Shown here: positions 19,149 through 27,475 of the stretch, one piece after another
Layout: every line of letters starts with the position of its first letter
How positions within the stretch are numbered: position 1 is the first letter of the stretch
Source: Cephalothrix simula
Lineage: Eukaryota > Nemertea > Palaeonemertea > Archinemertea > Cephalotrichidae
DNA: 64,000 bases
Assembly: GCA_035591015.1 (NCBI GenBank)
Contig: JAXIUW010000007.1
Coordinates: forward strand, 1 to 64,000
Reading direction: 5' to 3'
Notes under the pieces: generated by a model
The model's input: only the letters and a program-made list of their open reading frames with translations
Database searches by the model: none
What the model was told of the DNA's origin: nothing
Translations under genes and position numbers: made by a program

Positions 19149-20456
19149 ATGACATCTGAAAGAATAAAAAATCTGCCCGGCCCCGAACTGACTTATCAGC
19201 CAACCGACAGTCACTACAGCAATGCTGATTCTTTGCGAGTAGAGATAGAACGTGTTTTTGATATTTGCGTTGGGTGCCGACTATGCTTCAATATTTGTCC
19301 GTCGTTTCCGGCGTTGCTAGATTATGCCGACCAGCATGATGGCGAAGTTAGAGGTCTTAGTCAGGCAAATATTGATGAGGTCGTTGACAAATGTTATCAG
19401 TGCAAGCTGTGCGACTTAAAGTGTCCATACACTCCCGGTGATGAGCACGAATTTCAGCTATCCTTTGCGGGCTTAATGCAAAGAGCTAAGGTTGAGCAGC
19501 GCAATAGACGTGGCACCAAGCTCCGTGATTGGGTTTTATCTAAGCCAGATTTGCTGGGCAAGGTGGCGGGGTTGACGCCGGCTATAGTCAACTACTTCAA
19601 CCGCTTAAGCTGCTTCAGGTTGATCTTAGAAAAGGTTTTGGGCGTTCACAGAAAGAAAATTCTGCCGGCCTTTGAAGGGCAGACGTTTCAAAGTTGGTTC
19701 GCCAAACATCGTCCCCAGCCAAAAGATGCGCAACCTAAGCAAGGCGAGGTGTTTTTATTTCAGACCTGCTTTGTAAACTTTAATGCTCCCCACATTGGCA
19801 AGGCCGCCATTGATGTGCTAGAGCGCAATAATTGCGGGGTTACCTGCGATTATAAAAATTGTTGTGGCATGCCGGCTTTGGATAGTGGCGATGTTAAAGC
19901 TGCCCAACGGCTTGCCCAAAACAATGTAGAGCTGCTTTTTCCACACGTTAAAAGCGGTAAGCCAGTGGTAGTTATTAACCCAACCTGCGCCCTAACTATG
20001 AAGCATGAGTACCCCGGATTATTAGATGATCCGCGGGCAAAAGAAGTTTCTGAAGCGGTGGTTGATGTTCATGAATACCTTTACAAAATGCGTAAAGAGG
20101 GCAGCTTTAATCAAGATTTTAAGTCGGCGCCGTCCGAGCTTGGTTATCATGTACCCTGCCATTTGCGGGCGCAGCAAATAGGCTATCGCACACGTGACAT
20201 AATGCGGCTGATGGATGGTTGTAAGATTCATCTTGTGGCCGAATGCTGTGGTCATGATGGCACTTGGGCAATGAAGAAAGAATTTTTTGAACTTTCGCTT
20301 GAAGTGGGTCAAAAAGCCTTTAACGGCTTAGAAAAACATGAGCTAACGGTTACAGACTGCCCTATGGCGGCCATACAATTTGAGCAAAAATTTGGTAAAC
20401 GCCCCTTGCATCCTCTGGAGGTTTTAAGCAAGGCCTATCAGGGAGAAGAATTTTGA
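19149..20456 (+). CDS. GlpC/HdrD-like Fe-S oxidoreductase with two CCG domains
   Basis: The 435 aa protein has two N-terminal ferredoxin-type 4Fe-4S motifs (CVGCRLCFNICP at about residues 42-53 and CYQCKLCDLKCP at about 90-101). Two cysteine-rich CCG domains follow (CCGMP near 240 and ECCGHDGTW near 360). This is the architecture of GlpC and the heterodisulfide reductase D type. There is no membrane anchor. It lies 34 bp after rubrerythrin and its stop overlaps the reading frame of the DUF3501 gene. In this trio it is thought to be part of an electron path, not glycerol-3-phosphate oxidation; no glpA or glpB is nearby. Confidence 0.92.
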   Translation: MTSERIKNLPGPELTYQPTDSHYSNADSLRVEIERVFDICVGCRLCFNICPSFPALLDYADQHDGEVRGLSQANIDEVVDKCYQCKLCDLKCPYTPGDEHEFQLSFAGLMQRAKVEQRNRRGTKLRDWVLSKPDLLGKVAGLTPAIVNYFNRLSCFRLILEKVLGVHRKKILPAFEGQTFQSWFAKHRPQPKDAQPKQGEVFLFQTCFVNFNAPHIGKAAIDVLERNNCGVTCDYKNCCGMPALDSGDVKAAQRLAQNNVELLFPHVKSGKPVVVINPTCALTMKHEYPGLLDDPRAKEVSEAVVDVHEYLYKMRKEGSFNQDFKSAPSELGYHVPCHLRAQQIGYRTRDIMRLMDGCKIHLVAECCGHDGTWAMKKEFFELSLEVGQKAFNGLEKHELTVTDCPMAAIQFEQKFGKRPLHPLEVLSKAYQGEEF

Positions 20457-20470
20457 TTGAGAATGGCACT

Positions 20471-21055
20471 ATGCCGGTCAAAATGACCGAAATCATGGAT
20501 TTAAGCACCTATCATGAGCAACGGCCAAATATTCGTAGCCAGATTATCAAGGTTAAGGATGCTCGGCGTGTGCTGGTGCCACCGGCCATGAATATCATGT
20601 TTGAAAATCGGTTGACGGTGTTCTATCAGGTGCAAGAGATGTTGCGTATTGAAGACATCACCAGCCCTGAAGGCATTGCCCTTGAGCTAGAAGTTTATAA
20701 TGCATTACTGCCCAGCAAAGGTAATCTTAGTGCCTCTATGTTTCTTGAGTACGAAACCCCTGAAGAGCGCAGTGTGATGCTGACTAAGCTGCTTGGACTA
20801 GAGCAGCACGTTAATTTGCTGATTGGCGAACTGCCACCGGTCAAAGCGATATTTGATACCGCTCAGATTGGCGTTGAGCGCATTAGCTCGGTTCATTATA
20901 TAAGGTTTAATCTTTCCGAAGAGCATCGCCAAAATTGGGCGAAGGCTAGTCTGGAACAGCAGATTTCAATTAAGGTTGACCATCCATCTTACTATGCAGA
21001 GGCTGTTGTGCCTCAAGCAGTCGCTAACAATCTGCTTGTAGACCTTCAAAACTAG
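20471..21055 (+). CDS. DUF3501 family protein
   Basis: This conserved protein of unknown biochemistry is found downstream of rubrerythrin and the GlpC-like oxidoreductase in many proteobacteria. With the ATG at 20471 it is 194 aa. A TTG at 20453, overlapping the upstream stop, would add six residues. Family features are visible: YHEQRPNIRSQIIKVKDARRV near the N-terminus, then LTVFYQVQEMLRIED, and HYIRFNL near residue 145. No transmembrane segment, no cysteine motif. Probably cotranslated with the gene before it. Confidence 0.9.
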   Translation: MPVKMTEIMDLSTYHEQRPNIRSQIIKVKDARRVLVPPAMNIMFENRLTVFYQVQEMLRIEDITSPEGIALELEVYNALLPSKGNLSASMFLEYETPEERSVMLTKLLGLEQHVNLLIGELPPVKAIFDTAQIGVERISSVHYIRFNLSEEHRQNWAKASLEQQISIKVDHPSYYAEAVVPQAVANNLLVDLQN

Positions 21056-21946
21056 TTGTAAAGCACTTTGATGGGCCTCCTAGCTTCGTCTGTGGGATGC
21101 CAGCTATCGCTTGCAAGTAGCCGCTTAGAGGCTGACGTGGGCTTGGCAGGTAGTTGCTAGCGGTCATAATGCCGTTGAGAGGGCTTTAATGTGGTGAGTT
21201 TCCGAATGTCGGTTAGGCGTTAGGAGGCTTGGTAGGCAGTCGCTTGCGGGTAGGCATCAGTAAGCAGTCGGTTATAGATAGTCGTTTAGAGGCATTTGCC
21301 GTTGATTATTGGTGAGCACTCTGACGGAGGCAACTTTCGCTGTGGTCAGATCGTAGTCAGTTTGTGAGGTTGCTAATGAAGCCTTTGATTGCTTGCAAAC
21401 TGCCATAAGCAACTATATGTAGTCTGTATATAATCTTACATGTAGAATACACATAGAAGCTATATACGCTATAATAATATACAACTATAATATATAGTTA
21501 CCCTCGGCAAACTCTGCGCCAAGCTCTAGGCAGTTTAGCGGAATTCTCCACCAAACCTGCCAACTCATGGAGGGGCTTAGTGATAACTTAACGCCATGCT
21601 TATTGTGGTATGGTGTAAATTACAACTTTAACTTACAGAGTTTCTACAGTAATTTCAGCAGTGATGCACATAAAGCAATGCTGACGTTTAATAATTAAGG
21701 ACTGTTTTTGTATGAAAATACGAATAAGCAGTTGTCTTTATGTTTTGTTTTTGATATTGAATACATAAACCTTGCTAACGCATGATGTAATTTTGTGAAT
21801 ATAGCACTGCACAATAGAGTAGCTATGAATGCAGGCCTGCGGATTTTGCGATCTGATAATGGCTCTGTAGACGGTAGCCTCTTGAGTAAGGGTTCTATAG
21901 GCGGGTTTTAATGGACGTAGTTTATGAATAAAATGAGCAAAGTACT
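21056..21946. other. Long gene-free stretch with degenerate repeats
   Basis: Nearly 0.9 kb without a supported gene. About 21070-21370 is a GC-richer, loosely repetitive tract with recurring words such as GTCGCTTG, AGTCGTTTAGAGGCA and CCGCTTAGAGGC at irregular 14-16 bp steps, similar in feel to the tract at 6670-6930. About 21420-21500 is AT-rich with TATATAGTT-like words. I looked for tRNA, SRP RNA, RNase P and tmRNA signatures and saw none. Confidence 0.5.
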
Positions 21947-22240
21947 GTGACTAAATCAGAATTAATAACTAAGATTGCCGATAAAAGAGACTTGCCTCGC
22001 CGAGTGGCTGAAGCATCGGTGAATACTTTTTTTCAGTCAATCAAAGATGCCCTAGGGCGTGGTGATAAAGTAGAGCTGCGTGGTTTTGGTTGCTTCAAGC
22101 CTAAGCAATATGAAGCCTATAAAGGTCGTAATCCACGTACGGGAACTCCGGTAGAGGTACCGCCCAAGACTTTACCAACTTTTAGGGTTGGTAAAGACCT
22201 CCGCATGCGAGTAGATGCTTCGCGCAAGTCTAAAGGCTAG
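21947..22240 (+). CDS. HU/IHF-family DNA-bending protein, IHF-beta-like
   Basis: The 97 aa protein has the HU/IHF fold: N-terminus MTKSELITKIADKRDLPRRVAEASVN, VELRGFGCF turn at about 44-52, GRNPRTGTPVEVP arm at about 62-74, and a strand ending FRVGKDLRMRV. VELRGFG and GRNPRTG resemble IHF beta and its deltaproteobacterial relatives. Start is GTG at 21947. The C-terminus is lysine-rich. It is the first of four closely spaced same-strand genes that end with NAD kinase. Possible partner: the IHF-alpha-like protein at 3866-4147. Confidence 0.9.
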   Translation: MTKSELITKIADKRDLPRRVAEASVNTFFQSIKDALGRGDKVELRGFGCFKPKQYEAYKGRNPRTGTPVEVPPKTLPTFRVGKDLRMRVDASRKSKG

Positions 22241-22255
22241 TCAGGTATCAAACAA

Positions 22256-23077
22256 ATGTGGGGCGATGCAGAAAAATCTTCTGAGTCGGCTATAAAGTGG
22301 TGTGATACAGGCTTTAAGTGGCTCAGAGGCGGTGCGGTGCGGATGGGTACAGAGTACATCGATCGCGCAACGGCCGTTTTTAGGCGTACAGTTGAAAATG
22401 ATAGCGCTCACCAGTCCGAGGGCTTAGGTTGGCTAACTTATGCGCTGCACGGCAAGCTGACTTCGTTATTGCTGTCTGACAAGCAATACGAGGTAGAGCC
22501 GGTGTTTGAAGAGCTAATGCATAATTATTTGCAGCTTAACACCCCTCATAATCGGGCGGTGGCATTGGTGCAAAGGGCTTATGCCATGATTAGTGAAGGT
22601 GCTTTGGATATGGCTCAGGCGCAGCTTAATTTGGCCGAAACGCTGGTTAGGCACTATGAGTTGGCTGAGTTGACTAATCTGGTTTGCTTAGCTCAGGCCG
22701 AGCTTGCCCAAGATAATAGTCAGGCGTTGCTATGCATTGACTATGCTCGGCATCGGCATAATGATGGCAACATTGATGAAGCTATCTATCAGCTGATTTT
22801 GCTTGAGGCCGATGCCCTTAGTCTTATTGGTCAACGCCCGGTAGCTATTGCCATTATAGAAGAGCTAGCGCAGGGCTTAGTTGAGCAGCGCATGTATTTT
22901 CAGGCGATTCAAGTTTTGCATCGCCTGCGTAGGCTATACGGTCAAAGCGGCACAGAACAAGAAAATGCACGCATTGAAGAAGTGCTAAACTACTGCAATC
23001 AAAGCCATCTTAAAGGGCTGGGATTGCCGATGGCCAAGGCTAATATTATAGACTGGCTACAGAGACCAACCGATTAA
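22256..23077 (+). CDS. Cytoplasmic TPR-like helical protein
   Basis: The 273 aa protein has no signal peptide or membrane segment. It is composed of helical pairs with TPR-like spacing (ALVQRAYAMISEGALDMAQAQLNLAETLVRHYEL; LEADALSLIGQRPVAIAIIEELAQGLVEQRMYFQAIQVL split over about residues 180-225). No catalytic motif. It lies 15 bp after the IHF-like gene and 60 bp before the next gene. The IHF-TPR-membrane protein-NADK order suggests a constitutive housekeeping operon. Function unknown. Confidence 0.75.
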   Translation: MWGDAEKSSESAIKWCDTGFKWLRGGAVRMGTEYIDRATAVFRRTVENDSAHQSEGLGWLTYALHGKLTSLLLSDKQYEVEPVFEELMHNYLQLNTPHNRAVALVQRAYAMISEGALDMAQAQLNLAETLVRHYELAELTNLVCLAQAELAQDNSQALLCIDYARHRHNDGNIDEAIYQLILLEADALSLIGQRPVAIAIIEELAQGLVEQRMYFQAIQVLHRLRRLYGQSGTEQENARIEEVLNYCNQSHLKGLGLPMAKANIIDWLQRPTD

Positions 23078-23137
23078 ATTTTTGTTTATATCTGCCGATA
23101 ATAGCAGTGTTGAACGAAGGTTAAAGGAGGGATAAGT

Positions 23138-23968
23138 ATGTTTCCACGATATTCAGTAGGCTTTTTGGCGTTATTTATTATATGTATGTTGGCGGCCTCG
23201 CTGTATTTTTTGGGTCAGGTTCAGGCTAGCTCTTATTTAGTCAATCAAGGGGTTTCTATTAATCGCATTGTTTCTGACTATGCCACTTACAATAGTGGTT
23301 TGCAGGGCATGGTGTTTTCAGCAGGGTTTTTGCTGGGAAGTTTATTACTAATTGTATTCCTGTTAATTCCAAACCAAGAGATTGCCCATCAAGTTGTAGA
23401 AGAAGCTCCACAGCCCGAGGGCTTTATGCCACCCAAGGCAACCGCCACAATACCCTCACCAATGGCTGATGCAGAGCCAGTGGCTAGTCCAGCAGTTGCG
23501 CCAACAGTGCCAATAGCACCAGTAGTCGCTATGACTGAAGAACATTCCAGATTAGATGTGCCTCCTGCTTCACAAACGCATCCAGAAAAAACGGCCACTC
23601 AAACGCTAGAAGAAGAGCTAGAAATTGACGGCGGAGATTCTTTGGATGAAGGCGATATCATCTTCAAAAGTGAAGAGAGCGATGTTATTTTTGGTAGTGG
23701 CAAAATAACTACAGATTCTTTGTGGAGCTTTGTACACGGCTATCCAGAAAGCGCAATAAAGTACCTTTATAATAAGACCGTAGATAATAAAACGTTGCCC
23801 ATAAAAGACAGCAAAATTCACCATGAATGGACTAAGCGTGGCATGTCTAGGCGCAAGATATTGTCTGTGGTTCTTGAGACCATGAATTGGGATAAGTTGC
23901 CCGCCGATGAGCCACCACATAGTGTCTGGAGAATGCTTCGTGACCGTGTTATGGATTTGAGGGGATGA
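23138..23968 (+). CDS. Membrane-anchored protein of unknown function
   Basis: The 276 aa protein has two transmembrane segments (residues about 5-27 and 67-85), spaced as in LapA-like proteins. A Pro/Ala-rich linker runs from about 90 to 150. A C-terminal soluble region of about 120 residues is rich in charged and aromatic residues (WSFVHGYPESAIKYLYNK, HHEWTKRGMSRRKIL), possibly a DNA- or protein-binding helical domain. A strong ribosome binding site (AAAGGAGGG) lies 8 nt before the start. The stop overlaps the NAD kinase start by 4 bp (ATGA). Function not recognised. Confidence 0.75.
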   Translation: MFPRYSVGFLALFIICMLAASLYFLGQVQASSYLVNQGVSINRIVSDYATYNSGLQGMVFSAGFLLGSLLLIVFLLIPNQEIAHQVVEEAPQPEGFMPPKATATIPSPMADAEPVASPAVAPTVPIAPVVAMTEEHSRLDVPPASQTHPEKTATQTLEEELEIDGGDSLDEGDIIFKSEESDVIFGSGKITTDSLWSFVHGYPESAIKYLYNKTVDNKTLPIKDSKIHHEWTKRGMSRRKILSVVLETMNWDKLPADEPPHSVWRMLRDRVMDLRG

Positions 23969-24756
23969 TCAACCCTAAAAAAAACTGGGGGGTGTTCAGT
24001 AATTGCGATTTACCACCCTCAGATAAGAGCATTATTACAGACTTTTGCGCTGACCGTGGCATAAGTTTGCAGTGGATTGATAAAGATATTCGCCCAGACT
24101 TAGACTTAGTGGTGGTGCTTGGCGGCGATGGAGCGGTGCTGCGCTTGGCCAATCTAGACCCCCCCTGCCCAATTTTAGCTATTAACTACGGTACCGTGGG
24201 CTTTCTTAGTGCTGGAGATAGAGCCGCATTAAAACCGCTATTAGAACGAGCTTGGTCTGGCGATTATGTAATCAGCCAACGCATTCGGTTACAGTGTTCT
24301 AGTAATACTGAACAGCTCTACGCCCTGAACGAGGTTGGACTAAGTATCGCTCGTGGTTTAATTGAGATTGAGTGCTTCATAAATAATGCCCATGTGCGTT
24401 GCTTTAGGGGTGATGGCATTTTGGTGGGTACTCCCACGGGCAGTACAGCATATTTGATGTCTACGGGCGGACCGGTGGTTATGCCCGGTGTAGAGGCATT
24501 AATTATCAATGGCATTAATGAATGTAGTTTTTCTTCACGACCATTGGTGGTAGAGGCTGGTGCCAAGATTAGACTAGAGGTAAAGCAAATTCGGCACAGC
24601 CAACCAGCACAGCTGATTATAGACGGTAGTTTATGCCAAAAATTACCACTAGGTGCTGTGGTTGAAATAAAAAAATCCGAACGCCCAATACAGCTAGTAT
24701 CACTTGCGCCAGAAGACTTTTTTAAGAGCTTATCAGCACGCCTCAAGTGGAATTGA
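23965..24756 (+). CDS. nadK: NAD kinase
   Basis: This enzyme phosphorylates NAD to NADP in the cytosol. The 263 aa protein has the GGDG motif (LGGDGAVLRLA at about residues 52-62), the NEVGLS motif near 126 and the conserved TPTGSTAY near 156. Length is slightly under the usual 290-300 because the N-terminal Rossmann lobe is short. It is translationally coupled to the gene before it, and convergent with lptC (14 bp gap). Confidence 0.95.
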   Translation: MINPKKNWGVFSNCDLPPSDKSIITDFCADRGISLQWIDKDIRPDLDLVVVLGGDGAVLRLANLDPPCPILAINYGTVGFLSAGDRAALKPLLERAWSGDYVISQRIRLQCSSNTEQLYALNEVGLSIARGLIEIECFINNAHVRCFRGDGILVGTPTGSTAYLMSTGGPVVMPGVEALIINGINECSFSSRPLVVEAGAKIRLEVKQIRHSQPAQLIIDGSLCQKLPLGAVVEIKKSERPIQLVSLAPEDFFKSLSARLKWN

Positions 24757-24769
24757 CACTGGCTTAGTG

Positions 24770-25534
24770 CTACTGAGGGCTCACGATTGGTGCTGTGCTG
24801 GGAGCTGTTTGCGGTTCAACGTAATAGATTAGCGGTTGTTCATAGTCAATAATGCCCGCATTGATGTTGTAAGTTAGGGCATAGCCCTCATAATTACTAT
24901 AGCCCCACTGTGCGGTAAAAAACTCGGGAGCTGTGGCAAGCCTCAAGTTTTTGTTATAGGTCAGTAACTCAGACTGTAGGGTTAGATCTGGCGTAACTAA
25001 TTGGGCTTGATCCGTTAGCACAAGCTCCGTTTGGCTATTATTAAAGGTGGCGGTGTTGGCCGTGGCGGTTATTTCGCTACTAGTAATATGGGCGTTACCC
25101 GTTAAGACAAGGGTGTCGTCTGAATAATTAAAGACGGCTGATTGAGATTTAGCATCAATATCGGCGGTAGTTATGCGCACATCGCCATCAAGGTTAATCA
25201 GGTTAAGACGATTATTTATGACTACAACCTTAGCCTGAGCGCTAATGGGCTGGGGCTGGTTATTATCATTTTGATTAATAATTATAGTGGCTGTGTAAAG
25301 AGTTGTGATTTGGGTGTCAATTTCAAAAACGCTTTCGCTGGCCTCAATAGAGTAGCGGGTTGAGTTTTTTTCATATAGCTCTGAGAGCATGCTATTGAGC
25401 ACAACGGTGTTGTTATTAACGCTGATAGGGGTTGTGATGTCATTGGTTAGATTTAATGAAGACTCTTTAGCTAAGAAGTTAATAAAAAACAATGATATAG
25501 CTATAAATATAACAAATAGTACTAGTCGTAACAC
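24770..25534 (-). CDS. lptC: LptC-like LPS transport protein
   Basis: The 254 aa protein has one N-terminal transmembrane anchor (LRLVLFVIFIAISLFFINFLA) and a periplasmic domain. The domain is made of repeated short beta strands (ITTADIDAKSQSAVFNYSDDTLVLTGNAHI; EITATANTATFNNSQTELVLTDQAQL, each split in two strands). This is the LptC/LptA beta-jellyroll pattern. Residues about 130-190 resemble OstA repeats. LptC bridges the LptB2FG exporter and the LptA bridge. No kdsC or lptA adjoins it, which is unusual for proteobacteria. Assignment to LptC versus a general OstA-like protein is likely but not proven. Confidence 0.78.
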   Translation of the reverse strand: MLRLVLFVIFIAISLFFINFLAKESSLNLTNDITTPISVNNNTVVLNSMLSELYEKNSTRYSIEASESVFEIDTQITTLYTATIIINQNDNNQPQPISAQAKVVVINNRLNLINLDGDVRITTADIDAKSQSAVFNYSDDTLVLTGNAHITSSEITATANTATFNNSQTELVLTDQAQLVTPDLTLQSELLTYNKNLRLATAPEFFTAQWGYSNYEGYALTYNINAGIIDYEQPLIYYVEPQTAPSTAPIVSPQ

Positions 25535-25678
25535 GGTTTAACCTTAACTAAGTTAATGGAATATATTCCATAGCCCTGCTACTATACTATAGTCTATTTT
25601 TATTCTTACTGAAGCACTGCACCATCTGGGCGAGATAATCAAGGCGGTTTTGCTGTCGGAATCGTTATCTTTAACAGG

Positions 25679-26668
25679 GTGAAGAGTGATTATTTTGGCA
25701 TAGATCTTATGTGGTGGAGATTATTTTTGGTGTTAGCGGTCTTTATCCCGGTAGGATTTTGGCTTGGTGACGGCTATAGTGAGTGGCAGCAAGCCCGATT
25801 TTTGCCCAAAGACAATCAACCGCCCCTTGTAGATAATGCCCCCCTGCCCGATTATTCACGGTGGAAAAGAGGTTTTGAAGACCACGCAAGCACCGCTGAC
25901 GACCCAGAGCTAGAGCCAGAATCTAGCCAACAGTCAATCAGTTCATCAGTGCCAGAAGTTAATAACAATTCGCCCCATCTAGCTATAGTGATTGACGATA
26001 TTGGCCACAGCCTAAGTCGTCTACAGCAATTTATAGATTTAGGCATTCCGATAACCTTTGCGATTATTCCAGACTTGCCACGGTCTAAGGCTTCGGCGAG
26101 GCTAATTAAAAGAAAAAAGTACGAAAGCATTATTCATTTGCCAATGGAGCCACAGGGCTATCCCAAAATAAATCCGGGGCAAGGGGCGTTATTGGTCTCT
26201 TATTCGCTAGATACTACTGCTAAAATTTTAGAGAAAGTGCTGAAAGACTTTCCCTATGTTGTGGGAATGAACAATCATATGGGTTCTGGCTATACTCATA
26301 ATGAAGCCCATATGCAGGTGGTTCAAAGCCATTTGGCAGCCCGGCAATTATTTTTTCTTGATAGCAAAACCTCACCATCTAAAACGCCACGCAATATTGC
26401 TCGGCACAACAGTTATCCGTACCTAGAGCGTGACATATTTATTGATAATGACCGCAACCCAAAAGCCATCCGTAGTGCGCTAGATAAGGCGGTTAAAATA
26501 GCCATCAAGCGTGGCCAAGCCATCGCTATTGGTCATCCATACCCCCAAACCTATCGCAGCATGCAACGCTTTGCTCGCCAAGAGCTACCGATTAGCCTAG
26601 TTTTTCTATCGGCATTAGATGCCTATTCGCAAAGCCAAGGCGGCGTGGCGATGAGTTCAAGGCATTAG
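25679..26668 (+). CDS. Divergent polysaccharide deacetylase family protein
   Basis: The 329 aa protein has an N-terminal hydrophobic anchor (LFLVLAVFIPVGFWLG) and a linker. The divergent NodB-like domain (Pfam Polysacc_deac_2) starts at about residue 100, with motifs IVIDDIGHS, LGIPITFAIIP, LPMEPQGYP, MNNHMGSGYT, LDSKTS and GHPYP. Members are envelope-located and often next to EnvC/Prc-type genes; substrate is unproven. Start: GTG at 25679, or ATG at 25709 just before the membrane segment. It is divergent from lptC. Confidence 0.9.
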   Translation: MKSDYFGIDLMWWRLFLVLAVFIPVGFWLGDGYSEWQQARFLPKDNQPPLVDNAPLPDYSRWKRGFEDHASTADDPELEPESSQQSISSSVPEVNNNSPHLAIVIDDIGHSLSRLQQFIDLGIPITFAIIPDLPRSKASARLIKRKKYESIIHLPMEPQGYPKINPGQGALLVSYSLDTTAKILEKVLKDFPYVVGMNNHMGSGYTHNEAHMQVVQSHLAARQLFFLDSKTSPSKTPRNIARHNSYPYLERDIFIDNDRNPKAIRSALDKAVKIAIKRGQAIAIGHPYPQTYRSMQRFARQELPISLVFLSALDAYSQSQGGVAMSSRH

Positions 26669-26713
26669 TTTATTTTAGTTATTTCTTATTTAGTTAGAAT
26701 ACGACCTATGTTG

Positions 26714-26773
26714 TTGCCTGAAGCATTGACTAAGCTATCGCCTGAGTCATCGTAGAAGCCATCGCTTAAACTC
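26714..26773. repeat. Five 12-bp tandem repeats at the 3' end of the glycosyltransferase gene
   Basis: Units at 26714, 26726, 26738, 26750 and 26762 resemble TTGCCTGAAGCA, TCGCCTGAGTCA and TCGCTTAAACTC. The array crosses the stop codon of the glycosyltransferase gene, so its last residues lie inside it. Confidence 0.6.
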
Positions 26774-27475
26774 TGGCCAAGCCTGCTTTAACCAAAGATA
26801 CTGATGCCCGATAGTGGTTAGCAGCCAACCTTGGCGATTATACTTGCGAGCACTGGTCAATAGCTTTGCTGATACGGCATTAACTGCAATGCACTGTTGA
26901 TGAGCACGCCAGACTAAAACATGGTCTTCGCCATAGTCAAGATGCAACGGATAGTCGCCAAGTTTTTTGAATATGGGCTTGGTGAGGCAAAACCCTTGGT
27001 CGCCAAAGGGCATTTTTAGAAGATGAGAGCGCACCCATACTCCGTAGGCATTAAGGTGCATTAGCCATGAGCCATCATAAAACCCTAAATCAAAGAAAAG
27101 CAGGCTATTTGGGTGCAGTTCTAAAGCAATCAAGAGGGTAGTCAGGCTACTCGGAGGCAATCTTGTATCAGCATGTAAAAACCAAAGTACATCATAAGCA
27201 GCAGCTTCGGCTCCAGCATTGAGCTGCTTCGCTCTGCCCGGAGGCGCAGTTATCCAGCGTAGATGCGGTATTTCTGGAGCTACTGCCGGCTCTGCTGTGC
27301 CAACGACTATAATCTCAATTTTGTGGTAATCGCCCTTAATGCCATGGGTAGCAGTAGCAGCGGGGTTAATGTGGCCGCTCTGTTGGTTATGGTTATCAAG
27401 GATAGCGGCGAGGTCTGCAAACAGGCCACCGCTAGCGGTTTCATGGGAGCTAAGGGGAATGATGATTGAGATCAT
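26747..27475 (-). CDS. Family 2 glycosyltransferase (TIGR04283 type)
   Basis: The 242 aa GT-A glycosyltransferase starts MISIIIPLSSHE. It has a GRAKQLNAGA segment typical of the rSAM/selenodomain-associated type (TIGR04283), the DXD-containing LHADTRLP, the FGDQGFC motif and GEDHVLVWRAHQ. No transmembrane domain. Substrate unknown. The start codon overlaps the mfd stop by 4 bp (ATGA on the minus strand), so it is probably cotranscribed behind mfd. The insertion after residue 30 (about 25 residues) is longer than usual. Confidence 0.88.
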   Translation of the reverse strand: MISIIIPLSSHETASGGLFADLAAILDNHNQQSGHINPAATATHGIKGDYHKIEIIVVGTAEPAVAPEIPHLRWITAPPGRAKQLNAGAEAAAYDVLWFLHADTRLPPSSLTTLLIALELHPNSLLFFDLGFYDGSWLMHLNAYGVWVRSHLLKMPFGDQGFCLTKPIFKKLGDYPLHLDYGEDHVLVWRAHQQCIAVNAVSAKLLTSARKYNRQGWLLTTIGHQYLWLKQAWPEFKRWLLR

